Notes: generated by a model not told the origin, from the sequence alone. A stretch of 18,571 bases of DNA from Echinostoma caproni (GCA_900618425.1 UZAN01043501.1:22536-41106), one strand, 5' to 3'. Counted from the stretch's first letter, positions 1 through 8,239 are shown. Translations and numbers: made by a program.

Positions 1-1275
1 TCGGCCAATCGTATCAGCCGTGGGTCCGAAGTTGTGTAAACAACTCGAAAAGAAATCCCGCTCTCGGCTTAGTAGCCAGTCTGCAGTAGATGGCCAGTAA
101 TTGATGTCGAAGTTGTTCTGTGCGGCTGGCTTATGAACTGGTTCTTTGCGTAGCCCTCAAATCGATCCCATGCTGATAAATATTCTGTCACTCGGGTACG
201 CAACGGCCTCTTAATTCTGCCCATGTAGATGGTTCCGCACCCACATAAAAATTCACAGATTACTTGCGATTTGGCGGACAGAGAGTTATCATTTCACCAA
301 TGGCTTCGGAATCTGAGGTGTGGTGAAGCGAACGACCGGATTTAAAGCAAAATATGTTAGGATTTCCGAGGCCACCAGTCATCTCTGTACAAGTTGGCCT
401 ACATCGTCACCTTTGAACGGTAGTTGAATGAGAACTTCTCATTTTGGTGCTGGTATCCAAGAGGTTCGGCTTTTACACTGTACCTTTGTGTAAAGCTTTC
501 TGGGCAATTATTGAACTTTACAGATTTCCGTGTGTCGAATTCGCTCACGTTCCACATTGTCCGAAGTACACAGTTTCCCAGCTCGATCAAACAGGATACG
601 CATGAGACTTCGTTTGGATTGGATTTGAGCAAAACTCCTTAAGTGCGTATACTGTCCGGTCTACGTGGATTTTCGATGCACGGACCTGGAGATAGTTGCG
701 TCTGATCTTCGCAGAAAACCAATAACTAGAAATGGAAGTGTAATGTTGTGCTCAGTTCCTGTAGTGAATTGGATGTCCTTGTGAAGTGAATTCAATTCAG
801 CTAACAACTCCTCGCTCTCTCTCTCTGACGCTTCGTTTGGTTATTAACTTGTTACCGACGTATATTTCGTATAACACAATGCCGTTTGATATATGGCTTT
901 GTTCTCTAGACTAGCCACGAATATGTCAACAAGAATAATACCCAACAGGCTGCCCATTCCAACATCATCGACTTGTTTAAATTGCCGACCTCGGAAACTG
1001 AAGAGTACAACCTTTGTGTATATAACTGGTAGCCGTTCCAGGACAGCAATTGGAATGCCCAACTGGATTTATTTCTCTAACACATAATCACAAATGTTGT
1101 GCAGAACTTCCCCAACGGGCACATTTGTGAACAAAGAAAGGACACCAAAAGATGCCATATGACAATCATTTATGTTTACCTCATCGAGCATCTGTGGTGA
1201 GTTCGAAACTAACCATCTGGGGGTGCTTTTTAATGGATTTTCCTACCTGTTCCAGTATTTTAATTCTCTGATTAT
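1..1275 (-). pseudogene. PLE-1: Penelope-like RT / linker / GIY-YIG polyprotein, decayed, cut by window edge
   Basis: Read on the minus strand, this is a nearly colinear but broken PLE protein. In order it shows: the motif A region ending in SLFTNVP (about 1200-1120); a palm segment FSFRGRQFKQ followed by GMGSLLGIILVDIFVASLEN (1062-844); a post-palm block with LPFLVIGFLRRSDATISRSV and RSLMRILFDRAGKLCTSD (about 745-560); a thumb (632-440); the linker signature LPFKGDDVG (about 436-379); and a GIY-YIG domain with CGCGTIYMGRIKRPLRTRV and SITGHLLQTGY (278-69). The frame continues after a stop to FRVVYTTSDPRLIRLA at the window edge. Damage includes motif A Asp changed to Gly (codon 1146-1144), the motif C Asp pair changed to Ser-Val (858-853), several stops including one where PLEs usually have Trp (KST*TGQY), and frame changes. 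Encoded activity would have been target-primed reverse transcription plus DNA nicking. This copy cannot be functional. Confidence 0.88.
69..293 (-). other. GIY-YIG endonuclease domain of PLE-1
   Basis: An open minus-strand stretch reads NDNSLSAKSQVICEFLCGCG and then TIYMGRIKRPLRTRVTEYLS. This fits the PLE-type GIY-YIG nuclease: a Cys-rich lead (C-x3-C-x-C-G), the Y-x-G-R core, the R-x-L-x-x-R helix, and later the S-I-x-x-H-L-x-x-T-G motif. The core Tyr, Gly and Arg are kept, so this is the best preserved GIY-YIG core in the window. It ends at a TAA (71-69), where the normal protein would continue from the T-G-H/Y motif; the same frame carries on to the window edge. Confidence 0.85.
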
Positions 1276-1346
1276 GAGAGAAATGAGACGGTTTGGTTCC
1301 CTTTCCCGAACTATTCCAGAGTGAATAATTCCGATAGATTCATCAG

Positions 1347-1394
1347 AAAAACAGAGATGTGGCAAACAAGCTTGGTTTCAGTGTTTCATCTACC
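1347..1394 (-). repeat. PLE terminal-repeat (pLTR) fragment, minus orientation, left arm of inverted pair
   Basis: On the minus strand this reads GATGAAACACTGAAACCAAG, then CTTGTTTGCCACATCTCTG. It matches the inverted complement of 1455-1503 at roughly 83% by eye. It also resembles the PLE-3 terminal repeats around 7740, 7820 and 11410: GAAAC, then ACAAGCTTGT-like palindrome, then a C-A-T-rich segment. On the minus strand it continues toward a CCTATAGGAATC-like segment near 1345-1325, similar to the PLE-3 5' repeat. It sits directly upstream (in minus reading) of the PLE-1 RT, with no N-terminal domain between them. Confidence 0.65.
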
Positions 1395-1454
1395 GGCTTT
1401 ATCTACCAACTATCTCCCGTGATATTTCCCTGCGTTCTATAGTACTCTGAAATT

Positions 1455-1503
1455 GGCCAGTAGATAAAGCAGTGAAACAAAGCTTGTTCGCCACATCTTT
1501 GTT
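1455..1503 (+). repeat. PLE terminal-repeat (pLTR) fragment, plus orientation, right arm of inverted pair
   Basis: The plus strand reads GTGAAACAAAGCTTGTTCGC followed by CACATCTTTG. It is the near-complement of 1347-1394 and matches GGAAACAAGCTTGTTCGCTA of the PLE-3 repeat (minus strand, 7750-7731). About 60 bases separate the two arms. The CR1-A LINE fragment starts within a few bases of its right end, so this repeat copy and the LINE form a chimeric junction. Confidence 0.65.
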
Positions 1504-2035
1504 CTTCTCTTTCAGAGTGCTGGCGCTCCGTGAGAATTATACCTATTCCCAAATGAACAACGAGATACTATTGGCGAAAGGTTTCAGGTCAACTGTTGTC
1601 ACGTCCGCTGGTTTGAAATTGATGGAGCGGTCAGTTCTGCATTGCATTCAGTTATTTCCCACTAGTCTCGATAGCATTTATCAGTTTGAATACAAACATG
1701 ACTGCCCGACGTTGGATTTCGTTTTTTATTTATTTTACTTCATCTGCAAGTCTTCAGACAAGAAAGTCAAATGTGTGTGCTGTGCATTTCTTGACTTTTC
1801 TTCCGCTTTTGGCTCCGTGCCCGGCTCTTTTATTTAACAAAGTGCGATCGTTCGGTTGTCCCATTTCTCTTCTTGAATGCTTTCGTGATTATTTTTGGCA
1901 AAGTGAAAAGCAGGCGAAGTTGGGAAGAAGATAATGGTATCACTCAGTAGACCGAGTGTCCTTCAGTCTGCTCTCTTATTACCCTATCGTTTTTGCGACT
2001 TATGTCAACGACTTACGTGCTACTCCCCTGTAATA
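1504..2035 (+). pseudogene. CR1-A: CR1/jockey-type LINE reverse transcriptase fragment
   Basis: This is a 5'-truncated LINE RT spread over several frames. Frame one (1503-1553) reads SFLSECWRSVRIIPIPK, the typical W-K-x-x-x-V-x-P-I-P-K entry to non-LTR RT domains. The next frame (about 1575-1837) carries KGFRSTVVTSAGLKLMERSV, then QFEYK..C.TLD, and motif A FLDFSSAFGSVP with its Asp intact. A third frame (1838-1934) gives LLFNKVRSFGCPISLLECFR. After another break come SVLQSALLLPY and VFATYVNDLRATPL (to about 2032), equivalent to the S-G-V-L-Q-G motif B region. The YADD motif C region should follow but I cannot find it. The ORF that starts at 1472 is chimeric: its first dozen residues are terminal-repeat sequence. 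Confidence 0.82.
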
Positions 2036-2954
2036 CATTAGATTCAATGGGTAAAATATGGGTTAATCACTATTAGGCCAGTTGTACTGGTAGGGTAGAT
2101 AGCGACGCTGACCACTAAAGTTACATAGGATACAAATGAGATACGACATAGTTTGAGCTTTCATCCCTCCTCTCTTCTTGCAAAAGATGAAGTCAAACAC
2201 ATCACTGACTACTTATAAGTTTGATTCTTGGGTTTGATGATCAGCCTGTGTATCGGAGCTCCAGTTCAAGTTGAGTGTGGCTAGTCAGATTGTCTAAGCA
2301 CTTTGATTTGGGTGCTGAAGTCTGCTGGAACTGTGTTCGTAATCCGATAGTCCTCCAGTAAATCCATGGTTACGTAATCAGAGGAGCGTTTCGTAGCTCC
2401 GTTTCGCCTGGTCTGAAGTGGTTGATATCTCTAGTCCATACGAAACGTCCCACTCTGACTTTACGTGTGACGGATCCACCTCGTTTTATAATCTCAGTGG
2501 GGATCCAGCTCAAATTCCCATTTCGAAAAATACAGATATAAACATGATATCCTGCCCTAAACATTTCCAATATGAGGTTAGTATTTTAAGCGTTCGTGAT
2601 TATGCAATATCTTGCTTGATCGATGTCATGGCGTCCAGAACACGCCGCATTGGTCGACCTACAAACAGCTCAACCGGGGACTTCGGCTCTGGGATAGCTG
2701 GGTTGGACGTCGAGCGGTAAATATAAATACAGATAATTACAGGTAAAAACCCATCCATCTCGGATATCGACCTACAGAAATTCTTTGGTATCGTATTTTT
2801 CCCGGAAAATGTCCGACAAGAGGAGCGTTCGTACTGAGCTTTCTAATGCATTTAGTAGTTAGTCCTCATTTTNTTTGAACGCGGTTCCCCTTTTTCTAGT
2901 ACTAAGACGGTGGTCTTTTTTGATGGAAAGCTTGTATACAGCTCGCTAAAGCTT
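2036..2954. other. Stretch with no recognisable gene
   Basis: I find no motif I can name on either strand. The longest open frame (2418-2720, +, 100 codons) has no familiar domain, and its opposite strand is also open for 66 codons, so it may be chance. There is one ambiguous base (n) at 2873. The 3' part of CR1-A may extend a little way in here. Confidence 0.5.
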
Positions 2955-2984
2955 CAATGCAATGCAATGCAATACAATACAAAT
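2955..2984. repeat. Pentanucleotide tandem repeat (CAATG)3(CAATA)2
   Basis: Five tandem five-base units are visible: CAATG three times and CAATA twice, then CAAATAAATTG. On the minus strand it reads (TATTG)2(CATTG)3 downstream of an AATTTATTTG stretch. This resembles the short tandem tail of a LINE or SINE oriented on the minus strand. The seen fact is the repeat; the retrotransposon-tail reading is inference. Confidence 0.75.
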
Positions 2985-3034
2985 AAATTGCAACAGATAC
3001 GGTGCAATAGCACGAAGTACGACAGATGGTGGAG

Positions 3035-3690
3035 GACAATCCCCAAGGTAAGGCTGATGTGATCAAACATTCACGTTGTTTGCACAGATTGTGTTTGTGT
3101 GTAAGAGTGACTAGAGCCTCAGCAAGCTCACTAACTTCGTGTTTGTTGTGTCTTAGGGGATCTAAAATGTGAGGTGGAACGAAAGAATTTTTCAATTCAA
3201 ATAGGTATAATCGAATATCTGGATATTTTCTGCCCAATCGATGAAGTAAAGTATTCGAACCTTTCGTCCATCGCCTTCTTAAGTCAACTCGGGACGCGTT
3301 CGACCGTTCGGCGACTTAGCCGCATCTCTGACTTACCTAATTAGATGGTGGAGCATCCATACTTGAATTCGTAAACGCCGTTTGATTCGGAGAAGGGATT
3401 GGTGGTTGTTTTACCAATGTCGTTGGTGTATCCGGGTGATAGGGAAGACAATAATCGGGTCAACTGAGGAATAGACGCACTTGCCGGCAGAATTCAACCG
3501 CTTGCTGCTTTATTGACTTATGTGATAATCTTTGTATGAAAACTTTAAAAGAGTTTTCATTTCAGGGGCCGTTAGTGTTTTTCTACTATTGATGTCAGTT
3601 TGCAATGTTGTCGAGGAATGCAATCTGATGTCCGCATGCATGAGTTACTTCTTTTAGGCGCTCAGTTTCATCCATAAAGGGGTATTCTGT
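3035..3690 (-). pseudogene. PLE-2a: Penelope-like thumb / linker / GIY-YIG / C-terminal tail remnant
   Basis: Read on the minus strand in order: a thumb-like segment EYPFMDETERLKEVTHACGH (about 3690-3600); a decayed linker MKTLLKFSYKDYHISQ (about 3560-3510), which stands where PLEs have L-P-F-K-G-D; and NGVYEFKYGCSTI, a stop, then LGKSEMRLSRRTVERVP (about 3381-3285). The last is the GIY-YIG nuclease core with its YIG changed to stop-Leu-Gly. A TSSIG segment follows (about 3240), then the tail AEALVTLTHKHNLCKQRECL ending in SALPWG (to about 3040), the usual PLE C-terminal A-E-A...L-C-x-Q-K...L-P-W block. Several frame changes and stops are needed to read it. It is truncated upstream: no RT palm is recognisable. 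Confidence 0.75.
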
Positions 3691-3724
3691 ACGTAAATCA
3701 CGCGATCAGGTGTTCGCCTATTGA

Positions 3725-3860
3725 TCTAATCATTCAAACATTTTGATCAAGGTTAGGGCTGACATTCAAAAGCTCATCGTATTTGCCACCTTTAAAGAGT
3801 GATTGAATGATACGATGTTAATTTTCGTGATTCATTCTAAGGTGTTCTCGTTGAGACTAA
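3725..3860 (-). pseudogene. PLE-2b: possible second PLE linker fragment
   Basis: The minus strand reads HRIIQSLFKGGKYDELLN (about 3828-3775), close to the I-x-L-P-F-K-G-D-x-x-x-E-L linker signature of PLEs. At the nucleotide level it resembles the PLE-1 linker at about 379-436 (CACCTTT, then TTGAATGA in both). PLE-2a already has its own linker 200 bases away, so this would be a second, overlapping element. The segment is short and degraded, so chance similarity is possible. Confidence 0.35.
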
Positions 3861-4784
3861 TCGGTGATTGTCATAGAACCGGTCTGCAGCATAGTCTGAT
3901 ATAAAGTGTTGTATTATAGTGAACACAACAATTCATCACCCTCATAATTAATAGGGAACGAGGAGTTCCTCACAATCTCAGAATAAATGAAGGCTTGTAA
4001 GTAAAATTAAGATTAAATAGACCGTTCTAGTACTCCTATGGTGATAAAAGTTGACAACGTGTAAATCGATGTCATTTAGAAAAAAATAACCATAAGTACT
4101 GCTGCCTTTTTATTATCACCAGAGACAAGAATATTGTCCAATATTTTCCCAACATTCGCATTGAACCCATTACTATATCCCGGTAGACAGCTTTGTTTTT
4201 CCCAAAATAAGCTGGGCGATGAAAACAGGGAAAACTAAGGTTACCTTGGGAATGTGTTTAGATACACCGTGATGGACCTCAAAATTATACCGGTTGCATA
4301 AACTTTTAACCCGAAGCCTTGTAAACCGACGGGCTATCATCACCTTTACTTCTCGTCTCAGCATATCATGCATCACGTATTTTATTGCTGATTGCTGAAG
4401 ACACGTCCAGAACATTTCTATTACAAAATACCTTGGGTCCAGCACCCTATCCAAACGTTCCCGTTCCACTGCTCTAACTTCATGTGGTCTTCAAGTGACA
4501 CAACGTGCCACTCTCAAGTATCTGGCTGATTCTTTCAGTGTCCCCACAGACCCTCTCCATTTTGTTTCTAAATCAAAAATGTCCCCTTTTGGAATGGAAT
4601 TTGAAAACCTTAATGGTTTATCGCGCAGAAAGGGAGTAGGGGTAAGTTTTCTGGACCATCTGCAAATCTAGATGTTGGGTCAGTTATTTTTCAGCTAAAC
4701 TGCCAAAAGAAATTTCATAATCAATCTGACACCCTCTACTACTCGGGTGATGGCTCTTTTCAACTGAAGGAACAAGTTTCTATA
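3861..4784. other. Stretch with no recognisable gene
   Basis: No named domain is visible. A 98-codon open frame on the minus strand (4469-4173) is basic (many Arg) but matches no family I know, and I would not call it a gene. Degraded 5' parts of CR1-B could lie near 4500-4780, but I cannot read LINE motifs there. Confidence 0.45.
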
Positions 4785-6150
4785 GAACCATGGTCGAGCC
4801 CTATGCCGGATAAGTTGTATACAAGCCATCTCCAGTTTGCGTATAAATCAAACAAGTCCACTTCGGATGCTGTCGCCTCCCTTATATATTACGTTACCAA
4901 ATCCCCAGACGTATCTGCGGAACATGTAGGATGGGATTTTTTAGATTATTCATCGGCCTTTGATTCTATTCCACGTTCCCTAAAAGGAATAATTTGGCTA
5001 TCTCAAGGACTCACTCATATGGTTAGTTGACTTCTTCGCAAACAGAACTCACTTGTTTAGTATAAAAACATTTAAACCGTTCGTGAGCACTTCGGGAGTG
5101 CTCCAGGCAGCGGTAACTTCTCCTCTCGTGTATTCCACTTTCAACAGTGACCTGTCGGCGAGTTATCCAGCGCAATCATTTAAATACGCTAACGATGTGG
5201 CACTTTGCTGAGCTCTATCTGTGCCTGATGACATTTTTGATTTATCCGGCAATATATCGCATATCCATGAATTTTCCGTTTGTTGTGGACAATCGCTTAA
5301 TTTATCCAAGTCGTGAAAACAGATCCTCTAACTACAGTAGATTCTGTGACGTACTTAGGAGTTACCATTGACATAAACCTAAAGTGGTTATCACATGTTT
5401 ATAATTGTGTGAAGAAGATTCGTAGATTATCCTTTCAACTTCAAAGACTTACACAGTTCAACTCCAAACAAACAATAAAATTCCAAATTTTGTGAATCAG
5501 TGTTTTTTCTTTTTTTGTTTATTGTTCACCAATGGATTTTGTTGGACTAGCTAAGACAGAATTAAACATTCTTCTTCGGCGTCCGTCAATTATCAGTCGT
5601 ATATCTTCTATATCAGAACGTCAGCACACTAAAAAATTGCTTTGTTCTGGGACAACCGATCAGAACAACAATAGGCAAACTTGGGTGATTGGCCGGGACC
5701 GCCAACCAATCAAGACGGTTGACAGCATCCCAGTTAGCAAATCGCTTAATTAATGCATTCCCCATCCCGTCGCTCTTTCCTATAAATAAGCATACATTTA
5801 GCACAATAAATGAATTCATACACTCATCCAACTGTGTTCTATTCCACTACCTGTGGAGTTGCTATCTGGACCAGAAACGTTAACGGAGAACGATCCTTTG
5901 AGAATCCAATATTAAGAAGATCCTGTGCGGTTACAACATTCCATATTCGTTGATCTTTCGAGGAAACTCTGTGAACTACATTTGTTCTCGTTCTGCCTAT
6001 CGCTTCCTACCTGCTTGCATTAACCTTTCCGGAAATTCTACAGTTCCTTTTTTTGATACAATCCTCGCAAACCGTCAGAGCGTGTTTCTGAATTTCTCAG
6101 CAACAATCCAGGTGAAATCTTTTGCTCGGAATGTTTCCTTCTTTCGATGA
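4785..6150 (+). pseudogene. CR1-B: CR1/jockey-type LINE reverse transcriptase, decayed
   Basis: A LINE RT is read across frames. Frame one (4803-5030) gives HLQFAYKSNKSTSDAVASL and motif A DFLDYSSAFDSIPRSL (residues 45-60). The next frame (4993-5211) continues with LVDFFANRTHLFSIKTF, motif B STSGVLQAAVTSPLVYSTFN, and motif C FKYANDVALC, in which the first catalytic Asp of YADD is Asn (AAC, 5191-5193). Another frame follows with DDIFDLSGNISHIHEFS and SLNLSKS (about 5227-5310), then VTYLGVTIDINLKWLSHV (within 5313-5495), the usual post-palm Y-L-G-V block. After a frame slip in a T-run comes VYCSPMDFVGLAKTELNILL (about 5518-5610). A C-terminal piece RSAYRFLPACINLSGNS...LANRQ lies at about 5985-6090. 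Roughly 300 bases between these last two parts do not read as LINE protein. The copy is inactive. Confidence 0.85.
5640..5900. other. Non-LINE segment inside CR1-B with inverted CCAAT and a TATA-like box
   Basis: Between the last two readable CR1-B blocks lies sequence that does not fit the LINE protein. It carries TGATTGG (5686-5692) and its exact complement CCAATCA (5706-5712), 13 bases apart. About 65 bases on is CTATAAATAA (near 5780). These resemble paired CCAAT boxes and a TATA box, but such short motifs also arise by chance. It could be a small insertion, such as a SINE or solo repeat, or simply diverged LINE sequence. Confidence 0.25.
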
Positions 6151-6224
6151 AATGATGTGCAAATTTTACATACATGTAATCATCAGCCAACGCTAACTCC
6201 TAAGTAAATAAAAGTACAAAAGAA

Positions 6225-6545
6225 ACGAGTACAGGGCGATTTGACGAAACTGTGAAACACCTATTTCAGCAGTTGCTGTGAACCACAATATTGGAAAATG
6301 TTACACTTTGCAGCACACTCTCTCAGGATAGCAGGCTACAGTTAATCAGGGTCTTTTGTCTTGTTAGGGTTTAGCCGAGTCACTTCATGATGAATATTTG
6401 CGGGAGCAAAGATGATATCCGGCTTGATAATGTTCACGCCGCTTTCATCCGGCGTGATGGCGAACACAGCCCCGATGTTTTCAGATCCCTTATTCAAACT
6501 ATCTGAAGACACAGTAAATGGCAGCACTGGAATTCGATACCAGAA
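6225..6545 (-). pseudogene. CR1-C: N-terminal RT fragment of a CR1-type LINE
   Basis: One minus-strand frame reads ITPDESGVNIIKPDIIFAPA, then HHEVTRLNPNKTKDPD, a stop, Leu, a stop, and PAILRECAAK. The L-x-P-x-K-x-x-x-P-D...P-x-x-L/I-R motif marks the start of the RT domain in CR1/jockey LINEs, where it normally continues P-D-G/H-L-H-P. Two stops fall exactly in that stretch. Further down, QYCGSQQLLK and then a stop follow before similarity ends. No EN domain or catalytic RT core is visible. It points toward the 3' end of CR1-B, so the two fragments converge. Confidence 0.75.
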
Positions 6546-6566
6546 ATGCACACGAGAGCCTCCCAA

Positions 6567-7678
6567 GCTTCAAGTCTGCTTTTTTCGGTTGCTAAAAAAA
6601 TAGAGTTGAGTCTGTGCAAGTGCATTCACGATCGATTTAGAAAGGGTGTGCACTTCAGTGTACTTATGCATCACGATGGTACTTTTGAAACGTGACTGTG
6701 GGGAAGGGAATCGATCGGAGTGGATGTAAACTGGGTTCAAGAAATAACAGATATTAAAGGATTCAGTATATTTTTGACAGATAACAAACAGGAGAAGGGA
6801 TAGATTGGAAAAAACACAGTAATGAATGACGGATTTTGTCTCGTTGCATCCACAGGTTCAATAAAATACGCGGGTCTGGATTGAGACTCGTGGTCACGAC
6901 TTCCAGTAAGAGAAAGGTGGTTGGTTTTACTTAAAATGACAGGAGAAAAGCTTAACACTGTGAAATCCGAGGTAATCATAAATAAGAACAATTTTCTACA
7001 TGAGGTACATAAGTCAGTTTGACAAAGTGCAAATCCAGACGGGCGTAAAACACGGGGAGAAAATTGATCAAATTCTAAAACCCACAAGAGTTTACAAAAC
7101 GGTATCGAACATGGAGAAATTTACGCGAATACTAGAAACAGAGGTTTGCGCGTATTCATTCAATGTAGTGCAAAAATGTGAGAAAATGCGTTCAGAACTT
7201 CGAGAGAAACCAAAATCTTTGGCCTTAGATTGTAATACATTTGAATGGAGCGCAGAATAAGAAACAGACCTTTGCTCATTGAATGTCGATAAATGTAATA
7301 AAACGAACACCTAGTTTGCAAGTATGGACTCTATGACCATCTCAGTTGGTAGTAAAACTAAAGAGCTGTGCTATGCAATTATTGATTTCTTTATGAAGTC
7401 AAATTTCTTGTAGCTCGAAGAAGACTCTATTCTTACATTTTAAATAGATTAATGAATTTGTTTATTTTTTCGATAAGTGGACGAACGGTATAACTGAAAG
7501 TGCTGCAAACATATACGGACGTAAGCGCGAGGCCGAGTCTCTGCGTAAAACAATGGTAGACTTGACAACCAAGGTGAGAGTCCATGCAAAATGGATCAGA
7601 ATAACAACTGGGACATCTTAGTGGGAGCTTAACAAAACGTATATTGAGACCAAAGTTTGGAATTCTCACTGATAATTA
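6567..7678. other. Stretch with no recognisable gene
   Basis: Open frames at 7087-6737 (-), 7000-7260 (+) and 7669-7433 (-) carry no motif I recognise, and several overlap each other on opposite strands. This is probably the local host sequence into which PLE-3 inserted, since its target-site duplication begins at 7679. Confidence 0.45.
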
Positions 7679-7691
7679 TCAATATTGGTTT
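7679..7691. repeat. Left target-site duplication of PLE-3 (TCAATATTGGTTT)
   Basis: This 13-base word recurs exactly at 11440-11452. The two copies sit precisely where terminal-repeat homology of PLE-3 stops on each side. Penelope-type insertions are known to make target duplications of variable length, and a dozen or so bases is within that range. The exact match is seen; calling it a target-site duplication is a strong inference. Confidence 0.75.
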
Positions 7692-7782
7692 CATGGAAGA
7701 TTCCCATAGGAATATCAAAAACCAAACAATATAGCGAACAAGCTTGTTTCCGTAACCTCATCCTCAGGCCTTTACAGCTATG
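7692..7782 (-). repeat. Inverted PLE-3 terminal repeat at the left end
   Basis: Its reverse complement starts CATAGCTGTAAAGGCCTGAG, the same as 11377-11396 except for the last base. Bases 7691-7746 pair with 7819-7874 with six differences in about 57 positions, all transitions. PLEs are known for terminal repeats that can be direct or inverted, with partial inverted copies at the 5' end; this is that arrangement. It contains the 12-base palindrome AACAAGCTTGTT (7737-7748). Confidence 0.82.
7737..7782 (-). ncRNA. Hammerhead-ribozyme-like motif in the left PLE-3 terminal repeat
   Basis: On the minus strand, CTGAGGA (7767-7761) is followed ten bases later by GAAAC (7750-7746), then the palindrome ACAAGCTTGT and TTC. 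The CUGANGA...GAAA...U-H order is the catalytic core of a type I hammerhead, and PLE terminal repeats are known to carry such ribozymes with a very short stem III. Stem II here would be only about two base pairs, and stem I is weak next to the core (three pairs). I therefore call it hammerhead-like, not proven. Confidence 0.4.
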
Positions 7783-7789
7783 CATGTGA

Positions 7790-7876
7790 ACAAATCTAAT
7801 GAAGGCGAAGTTAAGAATACAAGCTTGTTTACTATATCGTTTGGCTTTTGATATTCCTATAGGAATCTTCTATGAA
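7790..7876 (+). repeat. Direct 5' PLE-3 terminal repeat, containing the ORF start
   Basis: Plus-strand copy of the same repeat, with ACAAGCTTGT at 7819-7828 and then TTGATATTCCTATAGGAATC. The first ATG of the PLE-3 ORF (7799) lies inside it, so about the first 26 residues are encoded by repeat sequence. A short spacer around 7783-7789 separates it from the inverted copy, which makes a potential long hairpin. Confidence 0.8.
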
Positions 7877-8239
7877 TTAATAGAACGCAAGGATCCTCTG
7901 GTGCTCGAGGAACTCAACAGTTATTTGAGCTTTAGAATAGGGCTTGCGGAAGTGAACACAAAGATCGAATTTCTCCATCAGTGCATTGAACAGAACCAGT
8001 ATCCGAAGACCTATTGGAAAGTGCTCCAACGTATTCGTATCAGACCAGATGCGGTCACTCTGAAGCGCCATGTCCGGAGTGAGATTGATACCATCAGATC
8101 ATGTGTCATATTATTAAAGGAAAACGTTGAACAACACGAGTCTGTATGTGAACTATTGAACACTGAAGAACGCGAACGTTTCGAGCAATTTGCTTCGGAT
8201 ATCATCCAGAAAAGGGTCGAAAAAAACTTATGGAATTGA
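7799..8239 (+). pseudogene. PLE-3 N-terminal domain (part 1)
   Basis: An open frame of 146 codons from an ATG in the terminal repeat to TGA. After the repeat-encoded lead (about residues 1-26) it is a charged, helix-prone domain. EVNTKIEFLHQCIEQNQYPK and RPDAVTLKRHVRSEIDTIRS (about residues 50-95) resemble the poorly conserved N-terminal region that precedes the RT in PLE proteins. ERERFEQFASDIIQKRVEK ends the segment. The assignment rests on position and on the continuing downstream PLE motifs rather than on a catalytic signature. The frame breaks at the end, and the protein continues in another frame from about 8251. Confidence 0.7.

Noticed and set aside
813..826. CT-rich run as a microsatellite
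   Set aside because: About six dinucleotide units within a decayed coding remnant; too short to matter.
1472..1837. 121-codon plus-strand ORF as an intact gene
   Set aside because: Its start is terminal-repeat sequence and the rest is one frame of a broken LINE RT; the protein continues in other frames on both sides.
4173..4469. 98-codon Arg-rich minus ORF as a gene
   Set aside because: No motif, no start context or neighbour to support it; length is within chance for this window.
7000..7310. Apparent imperfect tandem repeat (AGAAACAGA...TGCG/TGCT...CATT) at 7133 and 7259
   Set aside because: Only short matching words separated by gaps; not convincing as a duplication.
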